Assembly (NCBI RefSeq): GCF_003952485.1
Contig: NZ_CP034447.1
Location: 62,001-126,000 of the forward strand
Length of the DNA: 64,000 nucleotides
Reading direction: 5' to 3'
DNA from: Mesorhizobium sp. M1E.F.Ca.ET.045.02.1.1
Lineage (GTDB): Bacteria > Pseudomonadota > Alphaproteobacteria > Rhizobiales > Rhizobiaceae
Made by a program: the position numbers and the translations under genes. Each line of letters starts with the position of its first letter. The first letter of the stretch is position 1. Below the pieces are notes generated by a model, which searched no databases, was not told the origin of the DNA, and was given only the letters and a program-made list of their open reading frames with translations. Of this stretch, positions 29,665 through 39,558 are shown in pieces.

Positions 29665-30369
29665 TCAGGCAGCGGTGGCCAGGCCGAAATAACGTTGCTC
29701 CTCCTCGCCGTAAGCGCCATGCGTGAGTTCCATCAATCCGACGCGGTCGATAATCGTGACCTCGCCGCGCTTGGCACGGACAAGTCCTCGATATTCAAGC
29801 ATTTGCAGGGCCGTGGTGACCCCGGGACGGCGGGCGCCGAGCATGGTCGCCAGAAATTCATGCGTCAGGTAGATCTTGTCTCCGTCAGAGCGGTCATGGA
29901 TCATCAGCAACCAGCGGGCCAGCCGTTCCTCGATTTTGGAGTGGCCATTGACCAGTGCCGTCCGGGACGACTGGACAAGGAACGCGTGGGCATAGTCCAG
30001 CACTGACGTGCGCAGCGACGGGCTTTCCGCAACCGCAGGACGAATGATTTCAACCGGCAGGCGCCAGCCATTGCCTGCGACCTGGATATAGGTCTCGTTG
30101 GAAGAGCTGTCCTGTCCGAGAATGAGAGCAATTCCTGTCATCCCGTCATATCCGATAATGCCGACTTCACATTGCCGTCCGCCGGTCATGGTGGCGACCA
30201 CCGAGGCGATGCCCCTCTCGGGAAAATATCCATTCCTGATCGGCTGATGCGCGATCTCCAACTGAGCCTTGATGTCCAGTTCGACGCGATGCAGCGATGG
30301 TCGCAACAGCGCGAAGTCCTCCGGCGAAAGGGATTTCAGCACCCGGTTGCGAAAAAGGGATTCGGGCAA
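29665..30369 (-). CDS. Crp/Fnr-family transcriptional regulator
   Basis: A 234-residue regulator with an N-terminal cyclic-nucleotide-type sensor domain (about 20-135; GIIGYDGMTGIALILG) and a C-terminal winged helix (about 150-220; LTHEFLATMLGARRPGVTTALQMLE). It has no N-terminal cysteine cluster, so it is not a classical oxygen-sensing Fnr. Its ligand is unknown. It stands alone on the minus strand, with a small decayed gene just downstream. Confidence 0.85.
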   Translation of the reverse strand: MPESLFRNRVLKSLSPEDFALLRPSLHRVELDIKAQLEIAHQPIRNGYFPERGIASVVATMTGGRQCEVGIIGYDGMTGIALILGQDSSSNETYIQVAGNGWRLPVEIIRPAVAESPSLRTSVLDYAHAFLVQSSRTALVNGHSKIEERLARWLLMIHDRSDGDKIYLTHEFLATMLGARRPGVTTALQMLEYRGLVRAKRGEVTIIDRVGLMELTHGAYGEEEQRYFGLATAA

Positions 30370-30904
30370 GGCTCTCTCTCATGCGGGCAAGAGCGCGTAC
30401 CTCTTACTGTCGGCTGCATCCGAAGTAACTGACGGCCGATGCCAAGCATAGGCTTCGAAACGCGCGATTGCAAAGCCCTGTCGGGGCAGTGCAGCCATGC
30501 TAGAAGTCGCGCGGCCTTACGATAGGCGCGGATGACATGATTCCCTTCTGCGGCCACCAAGAACGGCTCGGGCACGCTTTAATCATTCATACACAAGCTC
30601 GCAGGAATGTAAGCGGCGGAACAGTCGGGTGATTCGTGCCGCCCTGCCCTTTCAGAAATCAAGTCATTGGACGTCAATTCGGGCTGGAACGCCTCGTCGC
30701 GGAACGGCACAGGAAACGCAGCCGGATCAGCAATGGTGGTTCACCTTATGTGCGGTCCGGATGTGCGGTCCGGCGGCTCATCGCCCAATGGCTTGTCGAG
30801 GGGAAGTGGAACTCGTCATGTCGCCGCGAACCGTCACCGCGCTAGCGCGGCGCTTTTGAAGACGCCGGTGTTTTCTTTGTGGAACTGAAACTGTGAGGTG
30901 ATTG
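30370..30904. other. Intergenic region, no supported gene
   Basis: About 530 bases upstream of the divergent Crp-like and DUF6074-like genes. Only short frames without recognisable product; no clear operator was seen. Confidence 0.4.
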
Positions 30905-31153
30905 ATGCATGACTCAAACATTTGCGTATTTCCGCTGCATCGGCGACGCACATTGGTCGAAAGTATCGCCCAGGCCCTCGAGACCAAGAACGGCGAGGCG
31001 GCGAGTGCGTTCTGGCGCTGTGCTGCCAAGAAAATGCTCATTCAATTGTCCGATGTAGGAATTGCGCCAGAGTTCGCTGCGCAGGAGGTTGGAAGGCTTC
31101 TTCATGCGGTCTTGGACGATATGGCCAACCGAACGGTAATGCACATAGCATAG
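30905..31153 (+). CDS. Small DUF6074-like protein
   Basis: An 82-residue protein beginning MHDSNICVFPLHRRRTLVESIA, then ETKNGEAASAFWRCAAKKMLIQL, a pattern I associate with the DUF6074 family of short rhizobial proteins; function unknown. Start ATG at 30905 with GTGAGGTG upstream. No membrane segment. The following 360 bases up to traI hold no gene I can support. Confidence 0.55.
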   Translation: MHDSNICVFPLHRRRTLVESIAQALETKNGEAASAFWRCAAKKMLIQLSDVGIAPEFAAQEVGRLLHAVLDDMANRTVMHIA

Positions 31154-31517
31154 GCTTGGGCGCTGTTGGATCGCGCGTCAGCTCGGGTCCTTATCGGGGG
31201 ACTGCTCCGACTGGCCGACGGTCCGGCCAAACCGGCATACCGGCAAAGGTTTGAGGTTGGGATCGCTCACGGCGGCCGGTCCAATATTCCAAGGCGATCT
31301 CAGAAGCCACATTGGCTTCTTTCCAAGCGGACGGGCGCCACTTTGGCGTGCTCACGCTGGACTGCGGGTTGCGCCTACGGAAATCCGAAGTCCGGCCGCG
31401 CGAGTCGATCGACCGGAACAGTCGAATGCTCGTGGGGCCGGGTCCGCTCAGCTTGACGGCGGGCGGTGGCGGCCGTGAGCAGACTTAACCCAGGTCACGG
31501 CTGACCATCCGCAGGCG

Positions 31518-32150
31518 CTATGCCGATTGGACGAGAACTGGTTGCCACAACACCGGCCCGTTCAGGCGTCCCCTCCAGCGGATGCGCAAGAGACTGGCGT
31601 AGGAAATCTCGAGGAAGCCGGCGACTGCCTCGGTGTTGCCGACCTGCTGGGGCTGTCCGATACGTGACAACGGCCAGGTCGCGAGACGAAGGATCCTTTC
31701 GATGCGCGTATCTGTCACCGTTACGATCCCGGAGAGATTGTTGGCCAAGCCGAATTCGATGATGCCCGCGAAGAGCTCGTAGGTTGCTTGTGCCAGGCCG
31801 CCAGCAGCCTTCGGCGCTGTCGCAGGGAGATCGAGCGCGAAACGACTACTCTCCCAGATATCGGCACTCGCAGGGACCACCATCTCATCCAGCAGCGCCG
31901 GAAACGTATCGCGCAACATAGTCGGTCCGGTGGTCGGCAAAAGGCGGACGCAGCCGCAAGTTCGCCAATCGGACCCCTTGAGAAGTAGGTAGACGGGGTT
32001 CAGGCTGTCAAACGGGTCCGTTTCCATTTCGCCTTCGGTCTGCACTTCCCAATCGAGCCGCTTCTTGAAAACCCGATACCTAAGCCCGTGCATTTCCCTG
32101 AGTTCGCTCGCGAACTCGGCGTAGCAGTCGGGTGTTATCAGCTGCATCAT
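31518..32150 (-). CDS. traI: Acyl-homoserine-lactone synthase TraI (LuxI family)
   Basis: A 210-residue autoinducer synthase making an N-acyl-homoserine lactone from SAM and acyl-ACP. Family landmarks: MHGLRYRVFKKRLDWEV (LuxI RxxxFxxRLxW block), ETDPFDSLNPVYLL, and CGCVRLLPTTGPTMLRDTFP with DIWESSRFAL. The ATG at 32150 (the first of two adjacent) fits family length; a longer frame to 32450 is not real. It lies just downstream of traR. In ICEMlSym, traR-traI1 quorum sensing activates transfer through other regulators. Confidence 0.93.
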   Translation of the reverse strand: MMQLITPDCYAEFASELREMHGLRYRVFKKRLDWEVQTEGEMETDPFDSLNPVYLLLKGSDWRTCGCVRLLPTTGPTMLRDTFPALLDEMVVPASADIWESSRFALDLPATAPKAAGGLAQATYELFAGIIEFGLANNLSGIVTVTDTRIERILRLATWPLSRIGQPQQVGNTEAVAGFLEISYASLLRIRWRGRLNGPVLWQPVLVQSA

Positions 32151-32210
32151 TGTCGTCTCCGTGCGGGATGTGTCCACGCAATCGAAGGGCAAAGCCGTCA
32201 TGAATGCAGC

Positions 32211-32226
32211 CTGTAGACCTTTACAG
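32211..32226 (-). promoter_or_regulatory. tra-box-like palindrome upstream of traI
   Basis: CTGTAGACCTTTACAG, with arms CTGTA and TACAG separated by six bases, lies 60 bases before the traI start and just after the traR stop. It resembles a lux/tra box and is a likely TraR-autoinducer site. Confidence 0.65.
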
Positions 32227-32242
32227 CTAGCCTTGGAGAGGA

Positions 32243-32962
32243 TCAGGATCTCGCCCGAGCAGCCATCCGCACTATGGCCTGGTTGATGGTTCGCACGCCA
32301 AGCTTCGCCTTGGCGTTTTCCTGATGGAAGGTCACGGTGCGTTTCGAGACACCGAGAATCTGGCTGATATCCCAGGCCGACTTGCCGCACGCCGCCCATT
32401 TCAGGCACTCGAACTCCCGCGGGGTGAGCGTTATGCCATCTACCACGCAATCTTCGGCGAGCCTGCGCCGGGCATGGATATGAACGTTGATCGCAACCAA
32501 CTGCATTGCTTTTTCGTAGCGCGTCAGCGACCTCAAAAGTGGCGGATGCGCCTCGTTGGAGGCGAAGGTCAGTGCGGCGAACCGGCCGCGATGATCATGC
32601 ATCGACATGGTCAGTCCGCCGCGAATGCCGAACTCAGCTGCTTTTTCCAGGACTTCCTGCTGCGAGGTCGGCAAATAACGGTGATCGCGGTCCACACCCC
32701 AGTCGAAGGTATCCCAGCCTCGCAGTCCCCGCAGGATCACGGGATCCACGCTGTGGTAGCGCAGTTGCAGGTAATGTGATGTCCATGATGATGGATAATT
32801 CGAGATCAATCGCGGCGTGTCGCCGGAAGCGGATGGGTAGGTGAAATAAGCGAAGAACGGAAAGTCGAACCCGGCTGCGGCGGACGCCATTGCCTCATGG
32901 AGATCGACGGCATCGACGCTTGCAGAGAGTTGCTCGACCAAGGTTTCAAATACGCGATGCAT
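32243..32962 (-). CDS. traR: Quorum-sensing regulator TraR (LuxR family)
   Basis: A 239-residue LuxR-type activator. The N-terminal autoinducer-binding domain has the conserved W/Y/D pattern (TSHYLQLRYHSVDPVILRG, FDWG); the C-terminal HTH is LTPREFECLKWAACGKSAWDISQILGVSKRTVTFHQENAKAKLGV. Start chosen at the ATG at 32962 (MHRVFETLVEQL); an upstream in-frame start at 33199 overlaps panC and is rejected. The gene is convergent with nothing and lies 92 bases upstream of traI on the same strand. Confidence 0.92.
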   Translation of the reverse strand: MHRVFETLVEQLSASVDAVDLHEAMASAAAGFDFPFFAYFTYPSASGDTPRLISNYPSSWTSHYLQLRYHSVDPVILRGLRGWDTFDWGVDRDHRYLPTSQQEVLEKAAEFGIRGGLTMSMHDHRGRFAALTFASNEAHPPLLRSLTRYEKAMQLVAINVHIHARRRLAEDCVVDGITLTPREFECLKWAACGKSAWDISQILGVSKRTVTFHQENAKAKLGVRTINQAIVRMAARARS

Positions 32963-33059
32963 CTGCGCTTTGCGTACCTCGCGGAGGTTGCTGGAAGCCG
33001 GGCGGAGACGTGGTTCTAAATAATGGCCTGTCCCTGCAGGGCGCGACGCGCCGCCGTCA

Positions 33060-33968
33060 TCACCGCAATTGCTGTGCTGCTTCCGATTGGAGAGAGCTCC
33101 GCGCACCTGACCAACTACCGATGGGTGATATTGCGACGTTATTGATGAGCCGCGTGTCGCCAAGCCAAGCCGCAGCAAGCAAGCGTGCCGATCGGTCAAG
33201 GCTTGCTAACGATTGCAGGTCTGTTTCTCCGCGAAGCTCCAGGTATTCGAGCTCGCGATAGCCGGCAGCCAGAATTGTTGCACGCGCTTCATCGAGCGTA
33301 GGCAGGATGGGAGAGCCGCGTGCAAGCCGCTCGGCCGTATCGAGCAGGACCGATGCTAGTTTTGGGGCAATGGCGCGTTGGGCTGGGGAGAGCCGCACGT
33401 TACGCGACGATAGCGCAAGACCATCGGCTTCGCGGACTGTCGGACAGGGCACAATAGTGATCGGAATGTCGAGGTCCCGGACCAAGCGCCTGACAAGCTG
33501 AAGTTGCTGAAAATCCTTTTCGCCAAAAAAGGCGAAGTCAGCGCCGGCCTGCAGGAAGAGCTTGGCCACGACCGTCGCCACGCCATTGAAATGGCCGGGC
33601 CGGAATGCGCCGCACAGGCATTCGCTGATGCCGGACACTGAAACGACCGTGGCGAAGCCCGCCGGGTACATTTCCTCTGCGTCCGGCACATAGAGCAGAT
33701 GCGTGCCCAGCGGCGCGAGCTTGGCAGCATCTTCGCTTTCCGTCCGAGGATAGGCAATCAGGTCGGCGGGGCTGTTGAACTGCTTGGGGTTTACGAACAG
33801 CGTCACGATCACCCGCTCGGCCCTTTCAAGCGCCTTCCGCACAAGGCTCAGATGCCCGTCGTGCAAGGCTCCCATGGTCGGCACAATACCGATCGTGGCA
33901 CCCGAGCGACGCCATTGCGCAACGACGGCGCGCAGCTCGCTCACGGTTCGAGCGATCGGCACGCTCAT
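33060..33968 (-). CDS. panC: Pantothenate synthetase PanC
   Basis: A 302-residue enzyme joining pantoate and beta-alanine with ATP. Motifs: [18 protein letters not shown] (HIGH-like), [21 protein letters not shown] and [10 protein letters not shown] (KMSKS-like). It is about 20 residues longer than usual at the C-terminus. The ATG at 33968 overlaps the panB stop. panCB together make pantothenate and are a known part of the Mesorhizobium symbiosis-island vitamin block. Confidence 0.95.
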   Translation of the reverse strand: MSVPIARTVSELRAVVAQWRRSGATIGIVPTMGALHDGHLSLVRKALERAERVIVTLFVNPKQFNSPADLIAYPRTESEDAAKLAPLGTHLLYVPDAEEMYPAGFATVVSVSGISECLCGAFRPGHFNGVATVVAKLFLQAGADFAFFGEKDFQQLQLVRRLVRDLDIPITIVPCPTVREADGLALSSRNVRLSPAQRAIAPKLASVLLDTAERLARGSPILPTLDEARATILAAGYRELEYLELRGETDLQSLASLDRSARLLAAAWLGDTRLINNVAISPIGSWSGARSSLQSEAAQQLR

Positions 33969-34801
33969 GTGAAGTCTCCGGCCTTCAAGGCGTTGACATA
34001 GAGATGTTCGACCGCCGGAAAGTGCCGGTTCCGCACATCGGTGGCGTAAGCGGCGATTGCCGCCTCAGCCTGCTCACCGAGCTCGGCATAGCGTTTGACG
34101 AACTTCGGCCGAAATGAGGTGAAGAGCCCGAGCATATCGTCGCTCACCAGAATCTGGCCGTCGCAAGCTGGCGAGGCACCGATGCCGATGGTGGGTATGT
34201 CGATATCGGCGGTTATCTGCCGTGCAAGCTGCTCCGGTATCTTTTCGAGCACCAAGGAGAAGGCGCCCGCCTCGGTTACCGCCCTGGCGTCGCGCCTGAT
34301 CCGCTCTGCATCGGCTCCCCGGCCCTGCACACGATAGCCTCCGAACGTGTTTACCGCCTGCGGCGTCAGCCCCACATGGGCCATGACAGGTACGCCGCGC
34401 GCGGTAAGGAAGCGGATGGTTTCCGCGATGGTCTCGCCGCCCTCGAGCTTCACCGCTGAACAACCGGTCTCACCCATCACGCGCGCAGCGTTGCCGAAAG
34501 CGTGCTCTGGGCTTTCCTCGTAGGAACCGAAGGGCAGGTCGACGACCATCAGCGCGTGTTCAAGGCCGCGGCGAACGGCCTGTCCGTGCATGATCATCAT
34601 GTCGAGCGTGACGCCCAGCGTCGACGACAGGCCGTGCAGCACCATGCCGACGCTGTCGCCGACAAGAACGATGTCGCAGTGGCGATCGAGTAGCCTCGCG
34701 ACCGGCGTGGTGTAGGCCGTCAAGCATACAAGTGGCGTTTGGCCTTTTCGCAATCGAATATCTGGAGGGTTAATCCCTTTTATCTCACCAGCCGCGCTCA
34801 A
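33965..34801 (-). CDS. panB: Ketopantoate hydroxymethyltransferase PanB
   Basis: A 278-residue enzyme adding a hydroxymethyl group from methylene-THF to ketoisovalerate, the first step to pantothenate. Motifs: [30 protein letters not shown] similarity around [22 protein letters not shown], and the catalytic-glutamate region LVLEKIP. It is first in a panBC pair transcribed leftward; the 150-base gap to nadQ holds promoters for both directions. Confidence 0.95.
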   Translation of the reverse strand: MSAAGEIKGINPPDIRLRKGQTPLVCLTAYTTPVARLLDRHCDIVLVGDSVGMVLHGLSSTLGVTLDMMIMHGQAVRRGLEHALMVVDLPFGSYEESPEHAFGNAARVMGETGCSAVKLEGGETIAETIRFLTARGVPVMAHVGLTPQAVNTFGGYRVQGRGADAERIRRDARAVTEAGAFSLVLEKIPEQLARQITADIDIPTIGIGASPACDGQILVSDDMLGLFTSFRPKFVKRYAELGEQAEAAIAAYATDVRNRHFPAVEHLYVNALKAGDFT

Positions 34802-34900
34802 CCGACGCCCCCTTCCCTTACGTTACCAACAGCGGGGTCGCGTTTGGCATATTTTTGTGCGACTGCGAAGAGCTAAAAACAGTGCTTGAGTAGTACGGTG

Positions 34901-34928
34901 TTGACGTGCTGGCTGCCAAGGGTACATT
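34901..34928 (+). promoter_or_regulatory. Possible sigma-70-type promoter of nadQ
   Basis: TTGACG (34901-34906) and TACATT (34923-34928) with a 16-base spacer. It favours the ATG at 34973 as the nadQ start over the TTG at 34949. Confidence 0.5.
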
Positions 34929-34972
34929 CAATCGATTAAGGCGCTCCGTTGGGCCAACCCACTTTCGCAAAC

Positions 34973-35935
34973 ATGGATCCTCAGACAAGAAGAACCAAGA
35001 AAGGCAAAGCCGCCGTCAAAGCTGACGAAGCCAAAGTGGACCTGACTGCCGTCGTGGTCGCCGTTAACGACAGTGAGCCCTGTGTCCTCACCGTCGGTCA
35101 TGCGGACACCCTCCCTTCTGGACCTTTTGCGCTTGAGCATCGATCGCTGCAGTCGGGTTTGAGGGGGTGGGTGGAGCAGCAGACTGGCCATGCACTGGGA
35201 TACATCGAGCAACTCTACACCTTCGCCGATCGCGATCGCATCGGCACTGAGCGCCACCAGCGCGTCATCTCAATCAGCTATCTCGCATTGACCAGGAAGG
35301 AACAGGCAACGAACTTGACCGCGTGCGGCTGGCAAAGTTGGTACGAATATTTTCCCTGGGAGGACCACCGCTTCGGCACGCCGCCTGTGCTGCTCGATAG
35401 ATTGCGGCCCCGCCTGATTGAGTGGGCCGGCAGCGCCAGCGAGCCGACCACTCAACGCGAGCGCCGGCAGCGCGCTGCGATAGCCTTCGGCTTCGACGAC
35501 CGCCATTGGAACGAGGAACTCACGCTCCAACGCTACGAGTTGCTCTATGAAGCTGCTCTGATTGAAGAGGCCGGTGGCGGCAGGGACGCGATTGCGGCCG
35601 CGGCTGGCAAACCAATGGTCGCTGACCACCGTCGCATTCTGGCAACCGGGATTGCGCGGCTGCGTTCGAAGATCAAATACCGGCCGGTCGTGTTCGAGCT
35701 TATGCGGCCTTCCTTCACGCTGCTGCAACTGCAGCGAACCGTGGAAGCTCTGGCTGGCAGGCTCATCAACAAGCCCAACTTCCGGAGACTGGTCGAGCAG
35801 CAGGATCTTGTTGAGGAGACTGGGGAGACCTCCCTCGACACGGGCGGCCGACCGGCGAAGCTTTATCGCTTCCGCCATGCCGTTCTCGACGACAGGGCTA
35901 TCGCCGGGACAAAATTACCGCTGGCGCGGGCTTGA
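34973..35935 (+). CDS. nadQ: NadQ/NrtR-type regulator of NAD synthesis
   Basis: A 320-residue regulator with an N-terminal Nudix-like domain (VDLTAVVVAVNDSEPCVLTV, LQSGLRGWVEQQTGHALGYIEQLYTFAD) lacking a proper Nudix catalytic box, and a C-terminal winged helix (RPVVFELMRPSFTLLQLQRTVEALAGRLINKPNFRRLVEQ). This is the architecture of NrtR/NadQ repressors. It lies directly before nadABC. An in-frame TTG at 34949 is possible. An inverted repeat overlaps its stop codon and may be its operator. Confidence 0.8.
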   Translation: MDPQTRRTKKGKAAVKADEAKVDLTAVVVAVNDSEPCVLTVGHADTLPSGPFALEHRSLQSGLRGWVEQQTGHALGYIEQLYTFADRDRIGTERHQRVISISYLALTRKEQATNLTACGWQSWYEYFPWEDHRFGTPPVLLDRLRPRLIEWAGSASEPTTQRERRQRAAIAFGFDDRHWNEELTLQRYELLYEAALIEEAGGGRDAIAAAAGKPMVADHRRILATGIARLRSKIKYRPVVFELMRPSFTLLQLQRTVEALAGRLINKPNFRRLVEQQDLVEETGETSLDTGGRPAKLYRFRHAVLDDRAIAGTKLPLARA

Positions 35936-35951
35936 CATACTTATAGTCAAG
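35931..35951 (+). promoter_or_regulatory. Inverted repeat, candidate NadQ operator
   Basis: CTTGAC-N9-GTCAAG, a perfect 6-base-arm palindrome that overlaps the nadQ stop codon and lies 47 bases upstream of nadA. Its AT-rich centre and setting suit a repressor site for nadABC. Confidence 0.55.
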
Positions 35952-35997
35952 GTAGACATATTCCCTTATTGTCAAACCGAATATAATCGAGGCGTCA

Positions 35998-36972
35998 ATG
36001 GCTGGGGCGTTACCTATGGCTGCGTCCCTGTATGAGCGTGTCCGGCGGGTGATCCCTCCCGTTGAATGGCTCGCGTTCGCCGGCGATATTGAAGCCATCT
36101 TAGCGCTGAAGCGTGAGCGCAATGCGGTGGTGCTGGCGCACAATTACCAGACGCCCGAAATTTTTCATTGCGTGGCAGACATCGTCGGCGACAGCCTGGC
36201 GTTGGCCCACAAGGCGGTGACGGTCGACGCCGACATCATCGTGGTTGCCGGCGTTCATTTCATGGCCGAGACGGCAAAACTGCTCAATCCGAACAAGACC
36301 GTGCTCATCCCGGATCTCAGCGCCGGCTGCTCGCTGGCCGAATCGATCACGGCAGACGACGTGCGGTTAATGCGGCTGCGGTATCCGGGGGTCCCCGTTG
36401 TTACTTACGTCAACACATCGGCCGCCGTAAAAGCGGAGTCCGACATCTGCTGCACGTCCGGCAACGCGAAGGCGGTGGTGGAATCGCTTGGCGTGGCGCG
36501 TGTGCTGATGCTGCCGGACGAATATCTGGCGAGGAACGTGGCAGCCGATACAGACGTCGAGATCATCGCCTGGAAAGGCCATTGCGAGGTGCATGAGCGC
36601 TTCACCGCAGCAGACATTCGGGAACTGCGCGATGCCCATCCAGGCGTCATCGTGCTGGCCCATCCAGAATGCCCACCAGACGTTGTCGCGGAGGCGGAGT
36701 TCTCCGGCTCGACCGCAGCGATGTCGGATTATGTCGAGCGGGAGAAACCGACGCGTGTCGTCCTTCTGACCGAATGTTCGATGAGCGACAACGTCGCGGT
36801 CGCGCATCCCGACGTCGAGTTCGTTCGCCCATGCAACCTGTGCCCGCACATGAAGCGCATCAACCTGGCCAACATTCGCGCCGCGCTCGAGCAGAACCGG
36901 CATGAGGTCCGGATTGATCCGGAAATTGCCGGCCCCGCCCGCCGCGCGGTCGAGCGCATGCTTTCCCTATGA
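35998..36972 (+). CDS. nadA: Quinolinate synthase NadA
   Basis: A 324-residue 4Fe-4S enzyme condensing iminoaspartate with dihydroxyacetone phosphate to quinolinate. Motifs: [41 protein letters not shown] (cluster Cys), [18 protein letters not shown] and PCNLCPHMK. The ATG at 35998 has GAGG 5 bases upstream; MAASLYERV at 36016 is an alternative. It overlaps nadB by 4 bases. First gene of nadABC. Confidence 0.95.
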   Translation: MAGALPMAASLYERVRRVIPPVEWLAFAGDIEAILALKRERNAVVLAHNYQTPEIFHCVADIVGDSLALAHKAVTVDADIIVVAGVHFMAETAKLLNPNKTVLIPDLSAGCSLAESITADDVRLMRLRYPGVPVVTYVNTSAAVKAESDICCTSGNAKAVVESLGVARVLMLPDEYLARNVAADTDVEIIAWKGHCEVHERFTAADIRELRDAHPGVIVLAHPECPPDVVAEAEFSGSTAAMSDYVEREKPTRVVLLTECSMSDNVAVAHPDVEFVRPCNLCPHMKRINLANIRAALEQNRHEVRIDPEIAGPARRAVERMLSL

Positions 36973-38510
36973 GCCTGGAGGTTCGCGACATCGCCGGGGC
37001 GCCGGTCGTCATCGGCGGCGGCATTGCCGGCCTGATGACGGCGCTTCATCTGGCGCCGGAACCGGTCGTGCTTTTGACCAACGCGCCGCTTGGAACCGGA
37101 GCCTGCAGTGAGCTTGCCCAGGGCGGTCTTGCGGCAAGTCTCGGCGGCGACGACGGCCCGGATTTTCACCTTTGCGACACGATAGCTGCCGGCGACGGAC
37201 TCTGCGACGAGGCCACGGTGCGGCGAGTGGTCCGAGCTGCACCCGAAGCGATTAGGACGATCCAAAGGTTCGGCGTCGCCTTCGACCAGCACCCTGACCG
37301 CGCGTTGCGACTTGGGCTCGAGGCGGCACACTCGCGACGGCGGATTGTGCATGCAGCCGGCGACGCCACCGGTCGCGAGTTGGTGCGCGTGCTCATCGCC
37401 GCGGTTCGGCGTACAGCCTCGATCACCACTATCGAAAATGTGGAGGTCCGCCGGCTGGTCGTGCAGGACGGGTCGGTCATCGCCGTGGTCGCCGCAGGAC
37501 GAGCCGGCGCGCTCGCTCTGCCCACGCGTCGCGCGGTGCTGGCGACCGGCGGCGTCGGCGGGCTGTTTTGCGATACGACAAACCCCGCTGGCTCATGGGG
37601 TCACGGGCTGGCGCTCGCCGCATGGGCGGGGGCGGAACTCGCCGACTTGGAATTCATACAGTTCCATCCAACTGCGCTCGACGGTCCGCGCCGGCCGATG
37701 CCGCTGGTGAGCGAAGCCGTGCGTGGCGAAGGCGCGGTGCTCATCGATGAGCGAGGAGAGCGCTTCCTCGCTGACACACCTGGCGGTGAACTTGCGCCTC
37801 GCGACGTCGTCGCGCGCGCCATTTGGCACCAGCTTGCCGTTGGACGCCGCGTATTCCTGGATGCACGGCAAAGTCTCGGCCCGAGATTTGGCAAGCGTTT
37901 TCCAGGCATCGCCGAATTGTGCCGGAGCGCAGGGGTCGACCCCGCGACCGACCCGATCCCGGTGCGCCCGGCGGCACATTATCACATGGGCGGCGTCGCC
38001 GTAGACAGCGCCGGCCGCAGCTCCATCGAGGGATTGTGGGCCTGCGGTGAGGTCGCCTGTACCGGCCTGCACGGCGCCAACCGCCTGGCCAGCAACTCGC
38101 TCACCGAAGCGGCGGTCACCGCGAGCTGGGTTGCCGAAAGCGTTGCCGGCACGTCGTATACCCGGCGACCGCGCAGATGCTCCACATTCGTCCCTCCACG
38201 ACCAGACGCTTCCGCGGTCCGCCCAATTGTCTCCGCCGCCCTGGGTATCATCCGCGACGGCGAGGCAATGCGCGAAGCGGTGGCGACCCTGCTGCCGATC
38301 GCAGCTGACAATGTCGCTGCCTCTGGTCCGGCTTTGGTCTCACTGATGATCGCCGTGGCGGCCCTGGGGCGGGAAGAGAGTCGAGGCGCGCACTGTCGGT
38401 CCGATTTCCCGCTCCACGATGCCGACGCGCGCCCATCACGGCTGACACTGCACAGCGCAATGCGGGCCGCGGCCGCACTCGATTGCCGGGCTACCATACG
38501 GAGCACCTGA
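36969..38510 (+). CDS. nadB: L-aspartate oxidase NadB
   Basis: A 513-residue flavoprotein oxidising L-aspartate to iminoaspartate. N-terminal FAD motif [15 protein letters not shown], then [24 protein letters not shown] and the substrate region QFHPTAL, and [11 protein letters not shown]-terminal helical part is shorter than in E. coli. ATG overlaps the nadA stop; nadC begins one base after its stop. It works with NadA and NadC to make NAD from aspartate. Confidence 0.95.
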   Translation: MSLEVRDIAGAPVVIGGGIAGLMTALHLAPEPVVLLTNAPLGTGACSELAQGGLAASLGGDDGPDFHLCDTIAAGDGLCDEATVRRVVRAAPEAIRTIQRFGVAFDQHPDRALRLGLEAAHSRRRIVHAAGDATGRELVRVLIAAVRRTASITTIENVEVRRLVVQDGSVIAVVAAGRAGALALPTRRAVLATGGVGGLFCDTTNPAGSWGHGLALAAWAGAELADLEFIQFHPTALDGPRRPMPLVSEAVRGEGAVLIDERGERFLADTPGGELAPRDVVARAIWHQLAVGRRVFLDARQSLGPRFGKRFPGIAELCRSAGVDPATDPIPVRPAAHYHMGGVAVDSAGRSSIEGLWACGEVACTGLHGANRLASNSLTEAAVTASWVAESVAGTSYTRRPRRCSTFVPPRPDASAVRPIVSAALGIIRDGEAMREAVATLLPIAADNVAASGPALVSLMIAVAALGREESRGAHCRSDFPLHDADARPSRLTLHSAMRAAAALDCRATIRST

Positions 38511-38511
38511 T

Positions 38512-39393
38512 ATGATTTCATTCTCCCCCCTCCCCGCGACCCTGATCGAACCGATTGTGCGCGGTGCGCTCCTCGAAGACCTGGGCAGATGCGGCGACCT
38601 GACCAGCGATGCGGTTATCCCGCATGATTGCACTGCCACGTTGGTGCTCAAATCGAGGCAGGCGGGCGTCGTTGCCGGGCTCGATCTGGTCTCGTACGCC
38701 TTCCTGCTCGTGGAACCCGCGATCAACATCCAGATCTGGCGCCCTGATGGCAGCGATGTCGGGGCCGGGGAAACCATTGCAAAATTGTCCGGACCCGCGC
38801 GAGGCCTGCTCACGGCCGAACGCACTGCCCTCAATTTCTTATGCCGGCTGAGCGGCATTGCCACTGCCACAGCGGCGATGGTTGAGGCCGTGCGCGGTCA
38901 CAAGGCGAGGATCGTATCGACGCGAAAGACGACGCCCGGCCTGCGGGTATTGGAAAAATACGCCGTGCGCGTCGGCGGCGGTGCCAATCACCGCTTCGGC
39001 CTCGATGACGGCGTGCTCATAAAGGACAACCACATCGCGATCGCCGGCGATATCCGCACAGCAATAGAGCGGGCGCGCGCCGCCGCAGGGCATATGGTGA
39101 AGGTCGAGGTTGAGGTCGACACGCTGAAGCAGCTCGATGCAGCGCTCGCGATTGGTGTTGACGCGGTGCTGCTCGACAATATGTCGGTCGAGGATCTTGC
39201 CCGCGCGGTTTCTATAGTGGGTGGCCGTACGATCACCGAGGCTTCCGGTCGGGTGACGCCGAAAACGGCGGCGGCGATTGCGGCGACCGGTGTCGATCTC
39301 ATCTCCATGGGATGGCTGACGCACAGCGCCCCGATCCTCGACATCGGCCTGGACATGCCGGACCACCAGAACATCTGCAAGCATTTGAACTGA
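38512..39393 (+). CDS. nadC: Nicotinate-nucleotide pyrophosphorylase NadC
   Basis: A 293-residue quinolinate phosphoribosyltransferase converting quinolinate and PRPP to nicotinate mononucleotide. Motifs: EDLGRCGDLTSDAVIP, ERTALNFLCRLSGIAT, STRKTTPGLR, EKYAVRVGGGANHRFGLDDGVLIKDNH, VEVEVDTL and DAVLLDNMS. Ends the nadABC set. A 165-base gap before bioB contains a short leader frame, MRSNISSAG, that may or may not be translated. Confidence 0.95.
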   Translation: MISFSPLPATLIEPIVRGALLEDLGRCGDLTSDAVIPHDCTATLVLKSRQAGVVAGLDLVSYAFLLVEPAINIQIWRPDGSDVGAGETIAKLSGPARGLLTAERTALNFLCRLSGIATATAAMVEAVRGHKARIVSTRKTTPGLRVLEKYAVRVGGGANHRFGLDDGVLIKDNHIAIAGDIRTAIERARAAAGHMVKVEVEVDTLKQLDAALAIGVDAVLLDNMSVEDLARAVSIVGGRTITEASGRVTPKTAAAIAATGVDLISMGWLTHSAPILDIGLDMPDHQNICKHLN

Positions 39394-39558
39394 GGATTAC
39401 GGCATGAGGAGCAACATCAGCTCGGCAGGCGTAGGAAGGCGGTGGGAAGACGTGCCGCAGCTCGCCTTTTAGCGAGTGCGCTCCAAAGCCAAGTCGGACC
39501 GGGCTTGCCGGTCGACAGACTCCTGAAGGCGTACCGGACTAGCAACAAAGGTTTGACG

